Shown here: piece after piece, positions 9,555-17,715 of the stretch
How positions within the stretch are numbered: position 1 is the first letter of the stretch
How the letters are laid out: the number at the start of each line of letters is the position of its first letter
NCBI RefSeq assembly: GCF_004323735.1
Contig: NZ_CP036455.1
Coordinates: 925,101 to 989,100 of the forward strand
Direction of reading: 5' to 3'
From: Streptomonospora litoralis
Lineage (GTDB): Bacteria; Actinomycetota; Actinomycetes; Streptosporangiales; Streptosporangiaceae
Length of the DNA stretch: 64,000 nucleotides
The notes under the pieces: generated by a model
Told to the model about the DNA's origin: nothing
The model's database searches: none
What the model saw: the letters and a program-made list of their open reading frames with translations, nothing else
Made by a program: the position numbers and the translations under genes

Positions 9555-10940
9555 ATGGACGTGCGCGGTTACGTCGAAGGGCATCGGGGCGACTTCGTCG
9601 CCGCGCTCAAGGAGTGGGTGGCAATCCCCTCGGTGTCGGCCGATCCCGAACACCACGGCGACGTGCGGCGCTCGGCGGAGTGGCTGCGCGACCACCTCGC
9701 CGCCACCGGGTTCCCGACGGTGGAGGTCTGGGAGACCGACGGCCTGCCCGCCGTCTTCGCCGAATGGCCGGCCGAGGACCCCGACGCGCCCGTCGTGCTC
9801 GTCTACGGCCACCACGACGTCCAGCCCGCCCGCGTCGCGGACGGGTGGGACACCGAGCCTTTCGCGCCCGAGGAGCGCGGTGACCGGCTGGTCGGGCGAG
9901 GGACCTCCGACGACAAGGGCCAGGTGCTCTTCCACGCCCTGGCGGTGCGGGCCGGGCTCGCGGCCTCCGGTCGGAGCGCGCCCCCGGTGACGCTGCGGAT
10001 GCTGATCGAGGGCGAGGAGGAGTCGGGCTCCCCGCACTTCCCCGCGCTGCTCGAACGCCACCGTGACCGCCTGGCCTGCGACGTCGTGGTGATCTCCGAC
10101 ACGACCATGTGGGCCGCCGACACGCCGTCCATGTGCGTCGGGATGCGCGGACTCACCGACTGCGAGATCACCGTCACCGGCCCCGAGACCGACGTGCACA
10201 GCGGCTCCTTCGGCGGTGCGATCCCCAATCCCGCCCGCGCCGTGGCCGACCTGCTCGCCGGCCTGCACGACGACGCCGGCCGCGTCGCTGTTCCCGGGTT
10301 CTACGACGACGTCGCCGAGATCAGCGAAGAGGAGCGGGCCCTCATCGCCAAACTGCCCTTCGACGAGGCCGAGTGGCTGCGCACGGCCGGAAGCCCGGCC
10401 GCCTCCGGCGAAGCCGGCTACAGCACGCTGGAACGCGTCTGGGTGCGGCCGACCGCCGAGATCAACGGGATGTGGAGCGGGCACACCGGCGCGGGCGCGA
10501 AGACGATCGTGCCGCGCTCGGCCCACGCGAAGGTCAGCTTCCGGCTGGTGCCCGGCCAGGAGCCCGCCCGCATCCAGGAGTGCGTGCGCGCGTTCGTGGC
10601 CGACCGCGTCCCCGCCGGCCTGCACGCCGATGTCGTCTTCGGCGGTCCGGGCGTCCGGGCCTGCGCCTCCGACATCGGCTCCGAAGCGGTCCGGTCGGCG
10701 CGCTCGGCGATGGAGCGGGCGTTCGGTACCGAGGTCCTGTTCACCCGCGAGGGCGGCAGCGGCCCCGAGGCCGACATCGCCGACATCCTGGGCGCGCCGC
10801 TGGTCTTCGTCGCCGTCGGGCTGGACGAGGACCGCATCCACGCGCCGAACGAGAAGGTCGAGATCCCGCTGCTGCTCAAGGGCGCCGAGAGCGCCGCCTA
10901 CCTGTGGGAGCGGCTGGGCCGGGCGCCGCGGACCGGGTGA
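9555..10940 (+). CDS. M20-family dipeptidase/metallopeptidase
   Basis: 461 residues from ATG 9555, chosen because GGAAGGAAG lies about ten bases before it and the family starts with this kind of text. Metal and catalytic motifs are in order: VYGHHDVQPA (His ligand and catalytic Asp), GRGTSDDKGQ (bridging Asp), IEGEEESGSP (catalytic Glu and ligand), VVISDTTMW, and a C-terminal HAPNEK with the last His ligand. The insert with DVHSGSFGG is the dimerisation lid typical of CNDP-like dipeptidases. Cytoplasmic hydrolysis of small peptides is the expected role. The nudC gene follows after 91 bases. Confidence 0.92.
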   Translation: MDVRGYVEGHRGDFVAALKEWVAIPSVSADPEHHGDVRRSAEWLRDHLAATGFPTVEVWETDGLPAVFAEWPAEDPDAPVVLVYGHHDVQPARVADGWDTEPFAPEERGDRLVGRGTSDDKGQVLFHALAVRAGLAASGRSAPPVTLRMLIEGEEESGSPHFPALLERHRDRLACDVVVISDTTMWAADTPSMCVGMRGLTDCEITVTGPETDVHSGSFGGAIPNPARAVADLLAGLHDDAGRVAVPGFYDDVAEISEEERALIAKLPFDEAEWLRTAGSPAASGEAGYSTLERVWVRPTAEINGMWSGHTGAGAKTIVPRSAHAKVSFRLVPGQEPARIQECVRAFVADRVPAGLHADVVFGGPGVRACASDIGSEAVRSARSAMERAFGTEVLFTREGGSGPEADIADILGAPLVFVAVGLDEDRIHAPNEKVEIPLLLKGAESAAYLWERLGRAPRTG

Positions 10941-11031
10941 GCGCGGACCGCGCAGCGCCGGCGGAAGCGCCGGACGCGGCGCTGGAAGGGGGCCCCTGCG
11001 TCCCGCCACCCGCCTACGATGAGAAGAGCCG

Positions 11032-11994
11032 ATGCTTGACGAGACACCCGCGCTTTCCCGCGGGACCATCGACCCCGCCGGCCACCGGCGCGGCGACGAC
11101 GCATGGCTGGAGAAGGCGTGGGCCGACCCCGAGGCCCGCGTCCTGGTGCTCGAATCCGGCGACCCCGCCTCCGAAGGCAGGTACGCCTTGCTGGCCCGCC
11201 GGTCGCGCACCCTGGTCGCCGCCGACGCAGGCGAGCCGCGACTGGTCTTCGCCTCTCCCGCCCAGGCCCCCGAGGGTGAGCGGTTCCTGCTCGGGGTCGA
11301 CGACGACGGCCGCGCGTACTTCGCCGTACTCGCCCCGGGCGAAGGCGGGTTCCCCGACATCCGCGGCACCGAACCGGCCTCGCTGCGCGACATGGGCGCC
11401 GTGCTGGGCGACCGCGACTCGGGCCTGTTCACCCGCGCCGTCGCGCTGGCCCACTGGAACGCCACCCACCGCTTCTGCCCCGCCTGCGGCGCGTCCGCCC
11501 GCTCCGCGGGCGCCGGCCATCTGCGGGTGTGCACTCGCGAGGGCACGGAGCAGTACCCGCGCACCGACCCCGCGGTGATCATGCTGGTGCACCGCGAGTC
11601 CGCGGGGGCCGAGGAGTGCCTGCTCGCCCACAACCCGCGCTGGCCCGACAACCGCTACTCGGTGCTCGCCGGTTTCGTGGAGCCGGGGGAGTCCCTGGAG
11701 CAGGCGGTGGCGCGCGAGGTCGCCGAGGAGGTGGGGGTCTCCATCGCCGATCCCGTGTACCAGGCGTCCCAGCCGTGGCCGTTCCCGCGCAGCCTGATGC
11801 TCGGCTACACGGCCCGCGCCACCGGAAGCACCCGGCGCACCGACGACGAGGAGATATCCGACTTCCGCTGGTTCACCCGGCCCGCACTGCGGGAGGCCGT
11901 CGAATCCCGAGAGGTGCTCCTGCCGGGGACGGTCTCCATCGCCCGCAAGCTCATCGAGCACTGGTACGGCGACCGGCTGCCCGGGGAGTGGTAG
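11032..11994 (+). CDS. nudC: NAD(+) diphosphatase / NADH pyrophosphatase (NudC type)
   Basis: 320 residues. A zinc-ribbon start (FCPACGASA) lies before the Nudix domain. The Nudix box reads GFVEPGESLEQAVAREVAEE with the GX5EX7REUXEEXGU pattern completed by VG. SQPWPFPRSLM is the QPWPFPxS signature that separates NADH pyrophosphatases from other Nudix enzymes. The family cleaves NADH/NAD to NMN(H) and AMP and also removes NAD caps from RNA. A TACGAT hexamer at about 11016 lies close to the ATG, so transcription may start very near the start codon. Confidence 0.93.
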   Translation: MLDETPALSRGTIDPAGHRRGDDAWLEKAWADPEARVLVLESGDPASEGRYALLARRSRTLVAADAGEPRLVFASPAQAPEGERFLLGVDDDGRAYFAVLAPGEGGFPDIRGTEPASLRDMGAVLGDRDSGLFTRAVALAHWNATHRFCPACGASARSAGAGHLRVCTREGTEQYPRTDPAVIMLVHRESAGAEECLLAHNPRWPDNRYSVLAGFVEPGESLEQAVAREVAEEVGVSIADPVYQASQPWPFPRSLMLGYTARATGSTRRTDDEEISDFRWFTRPALREAVESREVLLPGTVSIARKLIEHWYGDRLPGEW

Positions 11995-12033
11995 GCCGCC
12001 GGGCCCCGTCACCCCGGCCGCCCGAGCGGGCGG

Positions 12034-12519
12034 TCATCGCCCGTGCCGGGGGCCGGATTCGGCCGCGGCGCCCTCGGCGGCGAGTTCGCCCGGCAGGGCG
12101 GTCAGCGGGTTGGTGGAGCTGGCCACCACTTCCCGGGCCATGTCGGCGACCTTGCGGCCGCGGGAGCGCGACGCCGAGCGCAGCAGTTCGAAAGCCTCGC
12201 GCGGGGTCAGCCGGTGGCGCTCGGCCAGCACGCCGATCGCCTGTTCGGTCACCACGCGGGTGTGCAGCGCGTGTTCGAGCTGGGCCACCGTCACCCGCAG
12301 CCGGGCCTCCTCGCCGTCCGCATCGGAGGCCCGCGGAGGAGCGGCGGGCGATGCGTTCCGGCGCTCCTCGGCGGCCAGCAGGTCGGCGAGGACGATGGCG
12401 TTGAGCAGGTCGGGCAGCTCCTCGCCGTCGTGTACGCGCCATCCCGTGGGCGTCCGCCGGATCACGGCCGCCGGAGCCTGCTCCGCCTCGGCCGTATCGG
12501 CAGTGCTGTTCGACGTCAC
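12034..12519 (-). CDS. ANTAR-domain RNA-binding regulator
   Basis: About 161 residues from GTG 12519, with GGGGAA just upstream; a TTG at 12531 is possible. The first 90 residues are low-complexity with a short RTPTGWRVHDGEELPDLLNAIVLAD block. Residues about 90-145 form an ANTAR domain (coiled lead-in, then VVTEQAIGVLAERHRLTPRE, AFELLRSASR, ADMAREVV). ANTAR proteins bind paired hairpins in leader RNAs and act as antiterminators. No receiver or GAF domain is present, so any control is by expression or a partner. It stands alone and converges on nudC. Confidence 0.8.
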   Translation of the reverse strand: MTSNSTADTAEAEQAPAAVIRRTPTGWRVHDGEELPDLLNAIVLADLLAAEERRNASPAAPPRASDADGEEARLRVTVAQLEHALHTRVVTEQAIGVLAERHRLTPREAFELLRSASRSRGRKVADMAREVVASSTNPLTALPGELAAEGAAAESGPRHGR

Positions 12520-12597
12520 GTCTTTCCCCAATTCCTCACTCCCCGTGAAATGCGCCGGCCGCCGTCCGTTGCGGGCGGCGGCCCTGGTGCCGCGCGA

Positions 12598-12861
12598 TCA
12601 CGGCATCGACGCCGCGAGCTTCTCCTTGACCTGTGCCGGCGACGGGTTGGTCAGCGCCGAACCGTCGGCGAAGACCAGCGTCGGAACGGTCTGGTTGCCG
12701 CCGTTCACGCTCATCACATACTCGGCGGCCTCGGGGCGCTGTTCGATGTCCACCTCTTCGACCCCGATGCCCTCGCGCGCCAGCTGGCTCTTCAACCGCT
12801 TGCAGAAGCCGCACCAGGGGGTGGTGTACATCGTGATCGGACCGCTGTCCTGGGTGGTCAT
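12598..12861 (-). CDS. mycoredoxin (glutaredoxin-like, mycothiol-dependent)
   Basis: 87 residues with a strong ribosome site AAGGAGG before ATG 12861. ITMYTTPWCGFC carries the redox pair Cys17/Cys20, and TVPTLVFADG is the cis-Pro substrate groove of glutaredoxins. The CxxC is the dithiol class. Length and WCGFCKRLK text match actinobacterial mycoredoxin-1, which reduces mycothiolated proteins. The window also encodes SigR/RsrA, the thiol-stress system of this lineage, although no SigR-type promoter was found in front of this gene. Confidence 0.88.
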   Translation of the reverse strand: MTTQDSGPITMYTTPWCGFCKRLKSQLAREGIGVEEVDIEQRPEAAEYVMSVNGGNQTVPTLVFADGSALTNPSPAQVKEKLAASMP

Positions 12862-13259
12862 CGCTCTGCCTCCTTAGATCTGCGGAGCGGGAACCGTATC
12901 GCGGGACCCGCCGTAAGCAACGTGGAACACCGTTCGTTTCCAACGTCGCACGGCGCTCGGACCTTCCCCGGCGCTTCTTCCGGACAGCTGGTGTGACGTG
13001 CCGCGCCGCACCGCGGTTCCGCGGGAGGTCCGGGGGCCGGTTCCGGCCATCGAAGCGGCGCGGCGCCCGTCCACAGGCGGCGCGATCCGCTTCCGCCGGG
13101 CACACGCGGCGGCCGAGACTTGAGAGACTGAGCGGATGGATGTGGTCGTCTGCTAGAGGCGGGCCGCACGTGGCCACTGAGACCGAAGCGGCCGCCACCG
13201 ACGAACCCACGCCCGCCCCGGCGCCTCCCGACGGGGCGGAGCGGATTGGAGGCGCAAGC

Positions 13260-15365
13260 ATGGACCCGGACCGCGTGCTGGAGGGCCTGGACCCCGAGCA
13301 GCTCGAAGCGGCGCGCGCCCTGCGCGGACCCGTCTGCATCCTGGCGGGCGCCGGGACGGGCAAGACCCGCGCCATCACGCACCGCATCGCGCACGCGGTC
13401 GCCGGCGGCATCGCCACCGAGCAGCAGATCCTGGCCGTTACCTTCACCACCCGCGCCGCCGGAGAGATGCGCGGCCGGCTGCGCTCGCTGGGCGCCCCCC
13501 GGGTGCAGGCCCGGACCTTCCACTCCGCGGCCGTGCGCCAACTGTCCTACTTCTGGCCGCAGGCGATCGGCGGCCCGATGCCCTCGCTCATCGAGAGCAA
13601 GATCCAGGAGGTCGCGCGCGCCGCGAACTCCTGCGGCCTGCAGCTGGACCGCACCGGCCTGCGGGACCTCGCCGGGGAGATCGAGTGGTCCAAGGCCACC
13701 CAGGTGCGCCCCGCCGACTACGAGAAATCCATCGCCAAAGCCGGCCGGGCCGCGCCCATGCCCGTCCACGACGTCGCCCGGGTCTACGAGGCCTACGAGG
13801 AGCAGTGCCGCGACCGCAACCTGCTCGACTTCGAGTCGATGCTGGAGCTCACCGCGGCGATGATCGCCGAGCATCCGCAGATCGCCGACCGCATCCGCGA
13901 CCAGTACCGCTACTTCGTCGTCGACGAGTTCCAAGACGTCAACCCGCTGCAGAAACTGCTGCTGGACGCCTGGCTGGGCGATCGCGACGACGTGTGCGTG
14001 GTGGGCGACCCCAACCAGACCATCTACTCCTTCGCCGGAGCCACCCCCGGCTACCTCACCGGGTTCTCCGCCGCCTACCCGCACGCCACGGTCGTGCGCC
14101 TGGTCCGCGACTACCGCTCCAGCCCGCAGGTGGTGCGGGTGGCCAACGGCGCCCTCAAGCACGCTCGCGGCCCGGCCGCCGAACACCGCCTGGAGCTGGT
14201 GGCCCAGCGCCCCGACGGCCCCGACCCCATCTACACCGAGTACGACGACGAGCCCGCGGAGGCCACGTCGGTGGCCCGCAAGATCGGTGCGCTGATCGAC
14301 GCCGGTACGCCCGCCCGCGAGATCGCGGTGCTGTTCCGCACCAACGCCCAGTCGGCCGCCTACGAGCAGGCGCTTTCCGACGCCGGTGCGGCCTATACCG
14401 TGCGCGGCGCCACCCGCTTCTTCGAGCGCCCCGAGATCAAGCAGGCTGTGCACACGCTGCGCGGCGCCCGCCAGGGCGCCGGTTCGGACCCGCTCGTGCA
14501 GACCGTCCGCGACATCCTCGCGCCTCTCGGCCTGACCCCCGAGCCTCCCGAGGGCCGCCAGGCGCGCGAGCGCTGGGAGTCGCTGGCGGCGCTGGCCCAG
14601 CTCGCCGAGGACATCGCCGCCGCTCGTCCCGGCGCGACCATGGACCATTTCACCGACGAGCTCGACGCCCGGGTCGCCACCGAGCACGCCCCCGAGTACG
14701 AGGGCGTCACCCTGGCCTCGCTGCACTCCGCCAAGGGGCTGGAGTGGGACGCGGTGTTCCTCGTGGGACTGACCGAGGGCCTGCTGCCCATCGTCTTCGC
14801 CGAGTCCGCCGACCAGGTCGAGGAGGAGCGTCGGCTGTTCTACGTGGGGGTCACCCGCGCCCGTGCGCACCTGTCGCTGTCGTGGGCGCTGGCCCGCTCG
14901 CCCGGCGGTCGCAAGAGCCGCAAGCCCTCCCGCTTCCTCGACGGCCTGCGCCCGGCATCGCCGTCGCTGGCCGGCCGCGACAACCGCAGGCAGGCCCGGC
15001 TGGTGCAGTGCCGGATCTGCGGGAACACACTCACCGAGGCCGCCGAGCGAAAGCTCGCCCGGTGCCTGGACTGCCCGGCCGACTACGACGAGGCGCTGCT
15101 GGAACGGCTGAAAGCGTGGCGGCGCGACCTGGCAGACGAGCAGAAGGTCCCGGCCTATGTGATCTTCACCGACGCCACACTGCAGGCCATCGCCGAGTAC
15201 GTGCCCGCCGACAAGGGGCGGCTCTCCCGCATATCCGGCGTGGGAGCCGTGAAACTGGAGCGCTACGGTGAGGCGGTGCTGGCCCTGTGCGCAGGCGAGG
15301 AGCCCGCCGCCGACCATCGAGGAGGAGAGCCCCATGGGGGACGGACAGAGCCGCAGACCGACTGA
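13260..15365 (+). CDS. uvrD2: UvrD/Rep-family superfamily I DNA helicase (UvrD2 type)
   Basis: 701 residues from ATG 13260, placed by GGAGG at 13248-13252; a longer frame upstream lacks a ribosome site. Walker A is ILAGAGTGKTRA (about residues 28-39). Motif II is VVDEFQDVN, motif III GDPNQTIYSFAGA, motif IV VARDYR-like LVRDYRSSPQVV, and motif V/VI LHSAKGLEWD with YVGVTRAR. The C-terminus has paired cysteines (CRICG, CLDCP) and an HRDC domain (PAYVIFTDATLQAIAEYVP). This architecture is the mycobacterial UvrD2 type, a 3'-5' helicase in DNA repair and replication. The 3' end overlaps the thioesterase gene by 32 bases. Confidence 0.9.
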   Translation: MDPDRVLEGLDPEQLEAARALRGPVCILAGAGTGKTRAITHRIAHAVAGGIATEQQILAVTFTTRAAGEMRGRLRSLGAPRVQARTFHSAAVRQLSYFWPQAIGGPMPSLIESKIQEVARAANSCGLQLDRTGLRDLAGEIEWSKATQVRPADYEKSIAKAGRAAPMPVHDVARVYEAYEEQCRDRNLLDFESMLELTAAMIAEHPQIADRIRDQYRYFVVDEFQDVNPLQKLLLDAWLGDRDDVCVVGDPNQTIYSFAGATPGYLTGFSAAYPHATVVRLVRDYRSSPQVVRVANGALKHARGPAAEHRLELVAQRPDGPDPIYTEYDDEPAEATSVARKIGALIDAGTPAREIAVLFRTNAQSAAYEQALSDAGAAYTVRGATRFFERPEIKQAVHTLRGARQGAGSDPLVQTVRDILAPLGLTPEPPEGRQARERWESLAALAQLAEDIAAARPGATMDHFTDELDARVATEHAPEYEGVTLASLHSAKGLEWDAVFLVGLTEGLLPIVFAESADQVEEERRLFYVGVTRARAHLSLSWALARSPGGRKSRKPSRFLDGLRPASPSLAGRDNRRQARLVQCRICGNTLTEAAERKLARCLDCPADYDEALLERLKAWRRDLADEQKVPAYVIFTDATLQAIAEYVPADKGRLSRISGVGAVKLERYGEAVLALCAGEEPAADHRGGEPHGGRTEPQTD

Positions 15366-16257
15366 CACCGCTGAGCCGCCGGCCCAGCCGGGCCAGACTC
15401 TCGCCGGGCTGCTGGACATCCTCGACCTGGAGCGCATCGAGGACAACATCTTCCGGGGCCGCAGTCCCGACGGCGGGCCGCAGCGGGTCTTCGGCGGGCA
15501 GGTCGCCGGCCAGGCGCTGGTCGCCGCGGGGCGCACGGTGCCCGAAGAGCGCCACGTGCATTCTCTGCACGCCTACTTCATCCGCCCCGGCGACCCTTCG
15601 GTGCCGATCGTCTACGACGTCGACCGCGTCCGCGACGGCCGCTCGTTCACCACCCGCCGCGTCACCGCGATCCAGCACGGAAAGGCGATCTTCACGCTCT
15701 CGGCGTCCTTCCACAAGGAGGAGCCCGGACTGGAGCACCGGGTCGACATGCCCGATGCCCCGGCACCCGAGGAGCTGCCGACCATGCGCGAGCGGCTCTA
15801 CACCGCGTTCGGCCGGGTGCCCCGCTTCGCCAGCTGGCACCCCATCGAGCTCCGCCCCGCCGGCCCGCTGTCGTTCGAGGTCGAGCGCGATCCGAGCCTC
15901 AGCACCACCGACAACCTGGTGTGGCTGCGGATGGACGGCAAGCTGCCCGCAGACCCCATGCTGCACGTCTGCCTGATGACCTACGCCTCGGACATGACGC
16001 TGCTCGACACCGTGCTGCTGCGGCACGGCCGCTCCTTCGCCGGTATCTCCATGGCCAGCCTCGACCACGCCATGTGGTTCCACCGCCCGTTCCGGGTCGA
16101 CGACTGGCTGCTCTACGCCCAGGAGACCCCCGCGGCGGGCGGTGCGCGGGGTCTGGCGCGCGGACTGGTCTTCACCCGCGACGGCGAACTCGTGTGCTCG
16201 GTGGTCCAGGAGGGGCTCCTGCGCGTGGTCGACCCGGACACCGGCCAGGGGTCCTGA
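15334..16257 (+). CDS. tesB: acyl-CoA thioesterase II (TesB type)
   Basis: 307 residues from ATG 15334, preceded by GGAGGAGAG and overlapping the end of uvrD2 in another frame. Double hot-dog fold text is clear: IFRGRSPDGGPQRVFGGQVA with the first half-motif GGQVAGQAL, HSLHAYFIRPGD, DRVRDGRSF-TRRVTAIQ, then the second half with YASDMTLLDT and SLDHAMWFHRPF. DHAMWFHR contains the conserved Asp/His region of TesB. It releases free fatty acid from acyl-CoA in the cytoplasm. Translational coupling to uvrD2 is likely from the overlap, not from shared function. Confidence 0.92.
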   Translation: MGDGQSRRPTDTAEPPAQPGQTLAGLLDILDLERIEDNIFRGRSPDGGPQRVFGGQVAGQALVAAGRTVPEERHVHSLHAYFIRPGDPSVPIVYDVDRVRDGRSFTTRRVTAIQHGKAIFTLSASFHKEEPGLEHRVDMPDAPAPEELPTMRERLYTAFGRVPRFASWHPIELRPAGPLSFEVERDPSLSTTDNLVWLRMDGKLPADPMLHVCLMTYASDMTLLDTVLLRHGRSFAGISMASLDHAMWFHRPFRVDDWLLYAQETPAAGGARGLARGLVFTRDGELVCSVVQEGLLRVVDPDTGQGS

Positions 16258-16401
16258 ACCGCCGCCCGCGGCCCCGCCCGTGCCCGCGCAGGCCGGGCGG
16301 CACCGCCGCGCGCCCGCCCCCGCCGGGCCGGCGGGCAACGCCCGGTCCGCGCCGGGTGTTCCGTGCCACCGCTGGCCGGGTCCGGCCGAAACCCCTGGTC
16401 G

Positions 16402-16439
16402 AAAATAGGTTGCCGGTCTTCTTCCGGCCCCCCTAGTGT
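16402..16439 (+). promoter_or_regulatory. WhiB7-type promoter of the whiB7 leader
   Basis: AAAATA at 16402-16407 lies three bases upstream of a -35-like TTGCCG (16410-16415), and TAGTGT (16434-16439) follows after 18 bases. WhiB7-dependent promoters are known for an AT-rich block just upstream of the -35 hexamer, which WhiB7's AT-hook contacts. The block is striking because the surrounding DNA is almost pure G/C. This suggests autoregulation, with transcription starting near 16446, some 557 bases before the whiB7 start codon. Confidence 0.65.
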
Positions 16440-16513
16440 TGACTTCGTCAGCGCCCGCGCAGGCTGCGGACGAGAGTTCGTCGGCCCGACCGTGAAGGAG
16501 GTGTCCCAATCCG

Positions 16514-16798
16514 ATGATCACGATCTTCCAGCTCGGTTCCCTCGCCGTGTCCGGCGGGTCCGTCGCCATGTCCTGGGGCACGCTCCGCGGCTGCGCCACG
16601 CGCGCTGAGTTCCGGGAGGCCGGCGTCTTGGGCGATCTGTGCACCGCAGCCCAGACGCGTCCCGGGACGGGCCGAGAGCGCTATCACGCCCGGCTCGCCC
16701 GCATGGCGAATGTCAGCCGACTGGAATCCAAGCCCGCAGCAGGAACCCAGCGCCTCATGGGCGTAGTGGGGGAGTGTCCACGGGGCATACCGGCCTAG
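16514..16798 (+). CDS. upstream ORF in the whiB7 leader (possible regulatory leader protein)
   Basis: 94 codons with AAGGAGGTG ten bases before the ATG. The first half shows the strong third-position G/C bias of real genes here; the bias fades towards the end. I recognise no domain. Its TAG stop (16796-16798) lies in the loop of a hairpin just ahead of a factor-independent terminator. In mycobacteria and Streptomyces, whiB7/wblC is controlled by ribosome-dependent attenuation through a leader ORF, and this gene sits exactly where that ORF belongs. It is longer than usual leaders, so a later in-frame ATG (16703) is an alternative start. A freestanding small protein cannot be excluded. Confidence 0.5.
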   Translation: MITIFQLGSLAVSGGSVAMSWGTLRGCATRAEFREAGVLGDLCTAAQTRPGTGRERYHARLARMANVSRLESKPAAGTQRLMGVVGECPRGIPA

Positions 16799-16825
16799 CA
16801 CGACGGCCGGGTGTCTTCCCCGTGG
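16778..16825 (+). promoter_or_regulatory. candidate anti-terminator hairpin in whiB7 leader
   Basis: CCACGGGG (16778-16785) pairs perfectly with CCCCGTGG (16818-16825), and inside it CCGGCC (16790-16795) pairs with GGCCGG (16805-16810). The upstream ORF stop TAG lies at the edge of the loop. The 3' arm shares bases 16824-16825 with the terminator stem that follows, so the two folds compete at that boundary. A ribosome held in or at the end of the ORF could shift the balance. Confidence 0.5.
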
Positions 16826-16858
16826 CCGCGGACCCCACATCGGGGCCGCGGCCTTTTT
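16824..16858 (+). terminator. factor-independent terminator/attenuator before whiB7
   Basis: GGCCGCGG-A-CCCC pairs with GGGG-CCGCGGCC around an ACATC-like loop, with one bulged A, and is followed directly by TTTTT. This is a textbook strong terminator, located about 145 bases before the whiB7 start and 26 bases after the upstream ORF stop. Without read-through, whiB7 would not be transcribed from the promoter at 16402-16439. Confidence 0.8.
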
Positions 16859-17002
16859 GATCTTCAGCGGAGAGTGGCTCCTCCCGGCAGGTTCGGAGTC
16901 TCTTCGCCGATCGCATCGCAGGTCTTGGCCCCACCGCCGGACGAACGTCCGGCCGATGTAGTCGCCAACCGCGTTCGACACCAATGATCAGGGAGGACAC
17001 CG

Positions 17003-17281
17003 ATGCTTGCGTCGGTCCTGGAGACGTCGAGTTTCGGCGAGATCGAGATCCCGTGCCGGCAGGACCCCGACCTCTTCTTCGCCGAGGCTCCGGCGGACGT
17101 CGAGGCGGCCAAGGCCATCTGCGAGGACTGCCCGGTCCGCGAGCAGTGCCTGGCCGACGCTCTTGAGCGCCGGGAGCCGTGGGGCGTCTGGGGCGGTCAG
17201 CTGCTTGTCGCGGGCAAGGTCGTGCCGCGCAAGCGCCCCCGTGGCCGGCCGCGGAAGAACGCCGAGCCCGTGGCGGCCTGA
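17003..17281 (+). CDS. whiB7: WhiB7/WblC-type redox-responsive transcription factor
   Basis: 92 residues with GGGAGG ahead of ATG 17003. Cysteines 18, 40, 43 and 49 are the [4Fe-4S] ligands (IPCRQDPDLFF, ICEDCPVREQC). EPWGVWGGQL is the G[V/I]WGG turn that contacts the sigma factor. The C-terminal RGRPRK is an AT-hook, which among WhiB proteins marks the WhiB7 class. WhiB7 activates intrinsic antibiotic-resistance genes in response to translation stress, working with the primary sigma factor. The long attenuated leader and AT-rich promoter upstream agree with this identity. Confidence 0.93.
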   Translation: MLASVLETSSFGEIEIPCRQDPDLFFAEAPADVEAAKAICEDCPVREQCLADALERREPWGVWGGQLLVAGKVVPRKRPRGRPRKNAEPVAA

Positions 17282-17359
17282 GCGGCCGCCACGGCCCGCG
17301 CCCGCCCGAACCCGCCCAACTGCCGAGAATCCGCACAAGCTCCGGAAGGACACACCGCC

Positions 17360-17518
17360 ATGCTGCTCTACGAACTGGTCAACCTGCAGCGCGACGTCGA
17401 CGAACGGCGCGAGCGGCAGCGCCGCCGGCTGTCGGCCCGCCGGCTCCGCGCGGAGCTGCGCGAGCGCCGCCGCGCGGAACGCCTGCTTATGGAATTGCCG
17501 TGGTCACGCCTATGTTGA
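17360..17518 (+). CDS. small Arg/Leu-rich protein downstream of whiB7 (52 aa)
   Basis: A 52-codon gene: ATG at 17360 with GGAAGGA nine bases upstream, stop TGA at 17516-17518. It begins MLLYELVNLQRDVDERRER and continues as an uninterrupted, highly basic amphipathic helix (many RRL/ERRRAE repeats) ending in PWSRLC. It lies 78 bases after whiB7 and is followed by a GC hairpin, so the two may share a transcript. No family recognised. Codon use is normal for the genome, which supports it being real. Confidence 0.5.
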   Translation: MLLYELVNLQRDVDERRERQRRRLSARRLRAELRERRRAERLLMELPWSRLC

Positions 17519-17530
17519 GGTGAGGCCGCC

Positions 17531-17560
17531 GGGGCCGGTCCGCTCTCGGGGGCCGGCCCC
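17531..17560 (+). terminator. GC hairpin after the whiB7 unit
   Basis: GGGGCCGG (17531-17538) pairs with CCGGCCCC (17553-17560) with a 14-base loop. There is no T-run, so it is a probable rather than certain transcript end for whiB7 and the small downstream gene. Confidence 0.45.
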
Positions 17561-17715
17561 GTGTCGTTCGCGGTGGCCGGATCCGGCCATCCTGATCCAC
17601 TCATAAGGGCCGCTGGTCACCGCGGATTGCGCTATCTTCCGCGGTTGCCCGTGCCCGCCCGGAACGGGCGAACGGGACGTCGGGGGCAAAAAGTGCCAAC
17701 ACGGCTCTGTGGCGT

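Noticed and set aside
9492-11651. 719-codon minus-strand frame opposite the peptidase and nudC
   Set aside because: Shadow of two well-supported plus-strand genes; low-complexity Gly/Arg/Val composition.
12034-12519. ANTAR protein as the PdtaR partner of PdtaS
   Set aside because: It lacks the N-terminal receiver domain of PdtaR and is about 38 kb away in the window.
12870-12990. SigR-type promoter in front of the mycoredoxin gene
   Set aside because: The nearest match (GGAAA with GTT) has 15 bases spacing instead of 18-19 and a changed -35 element.
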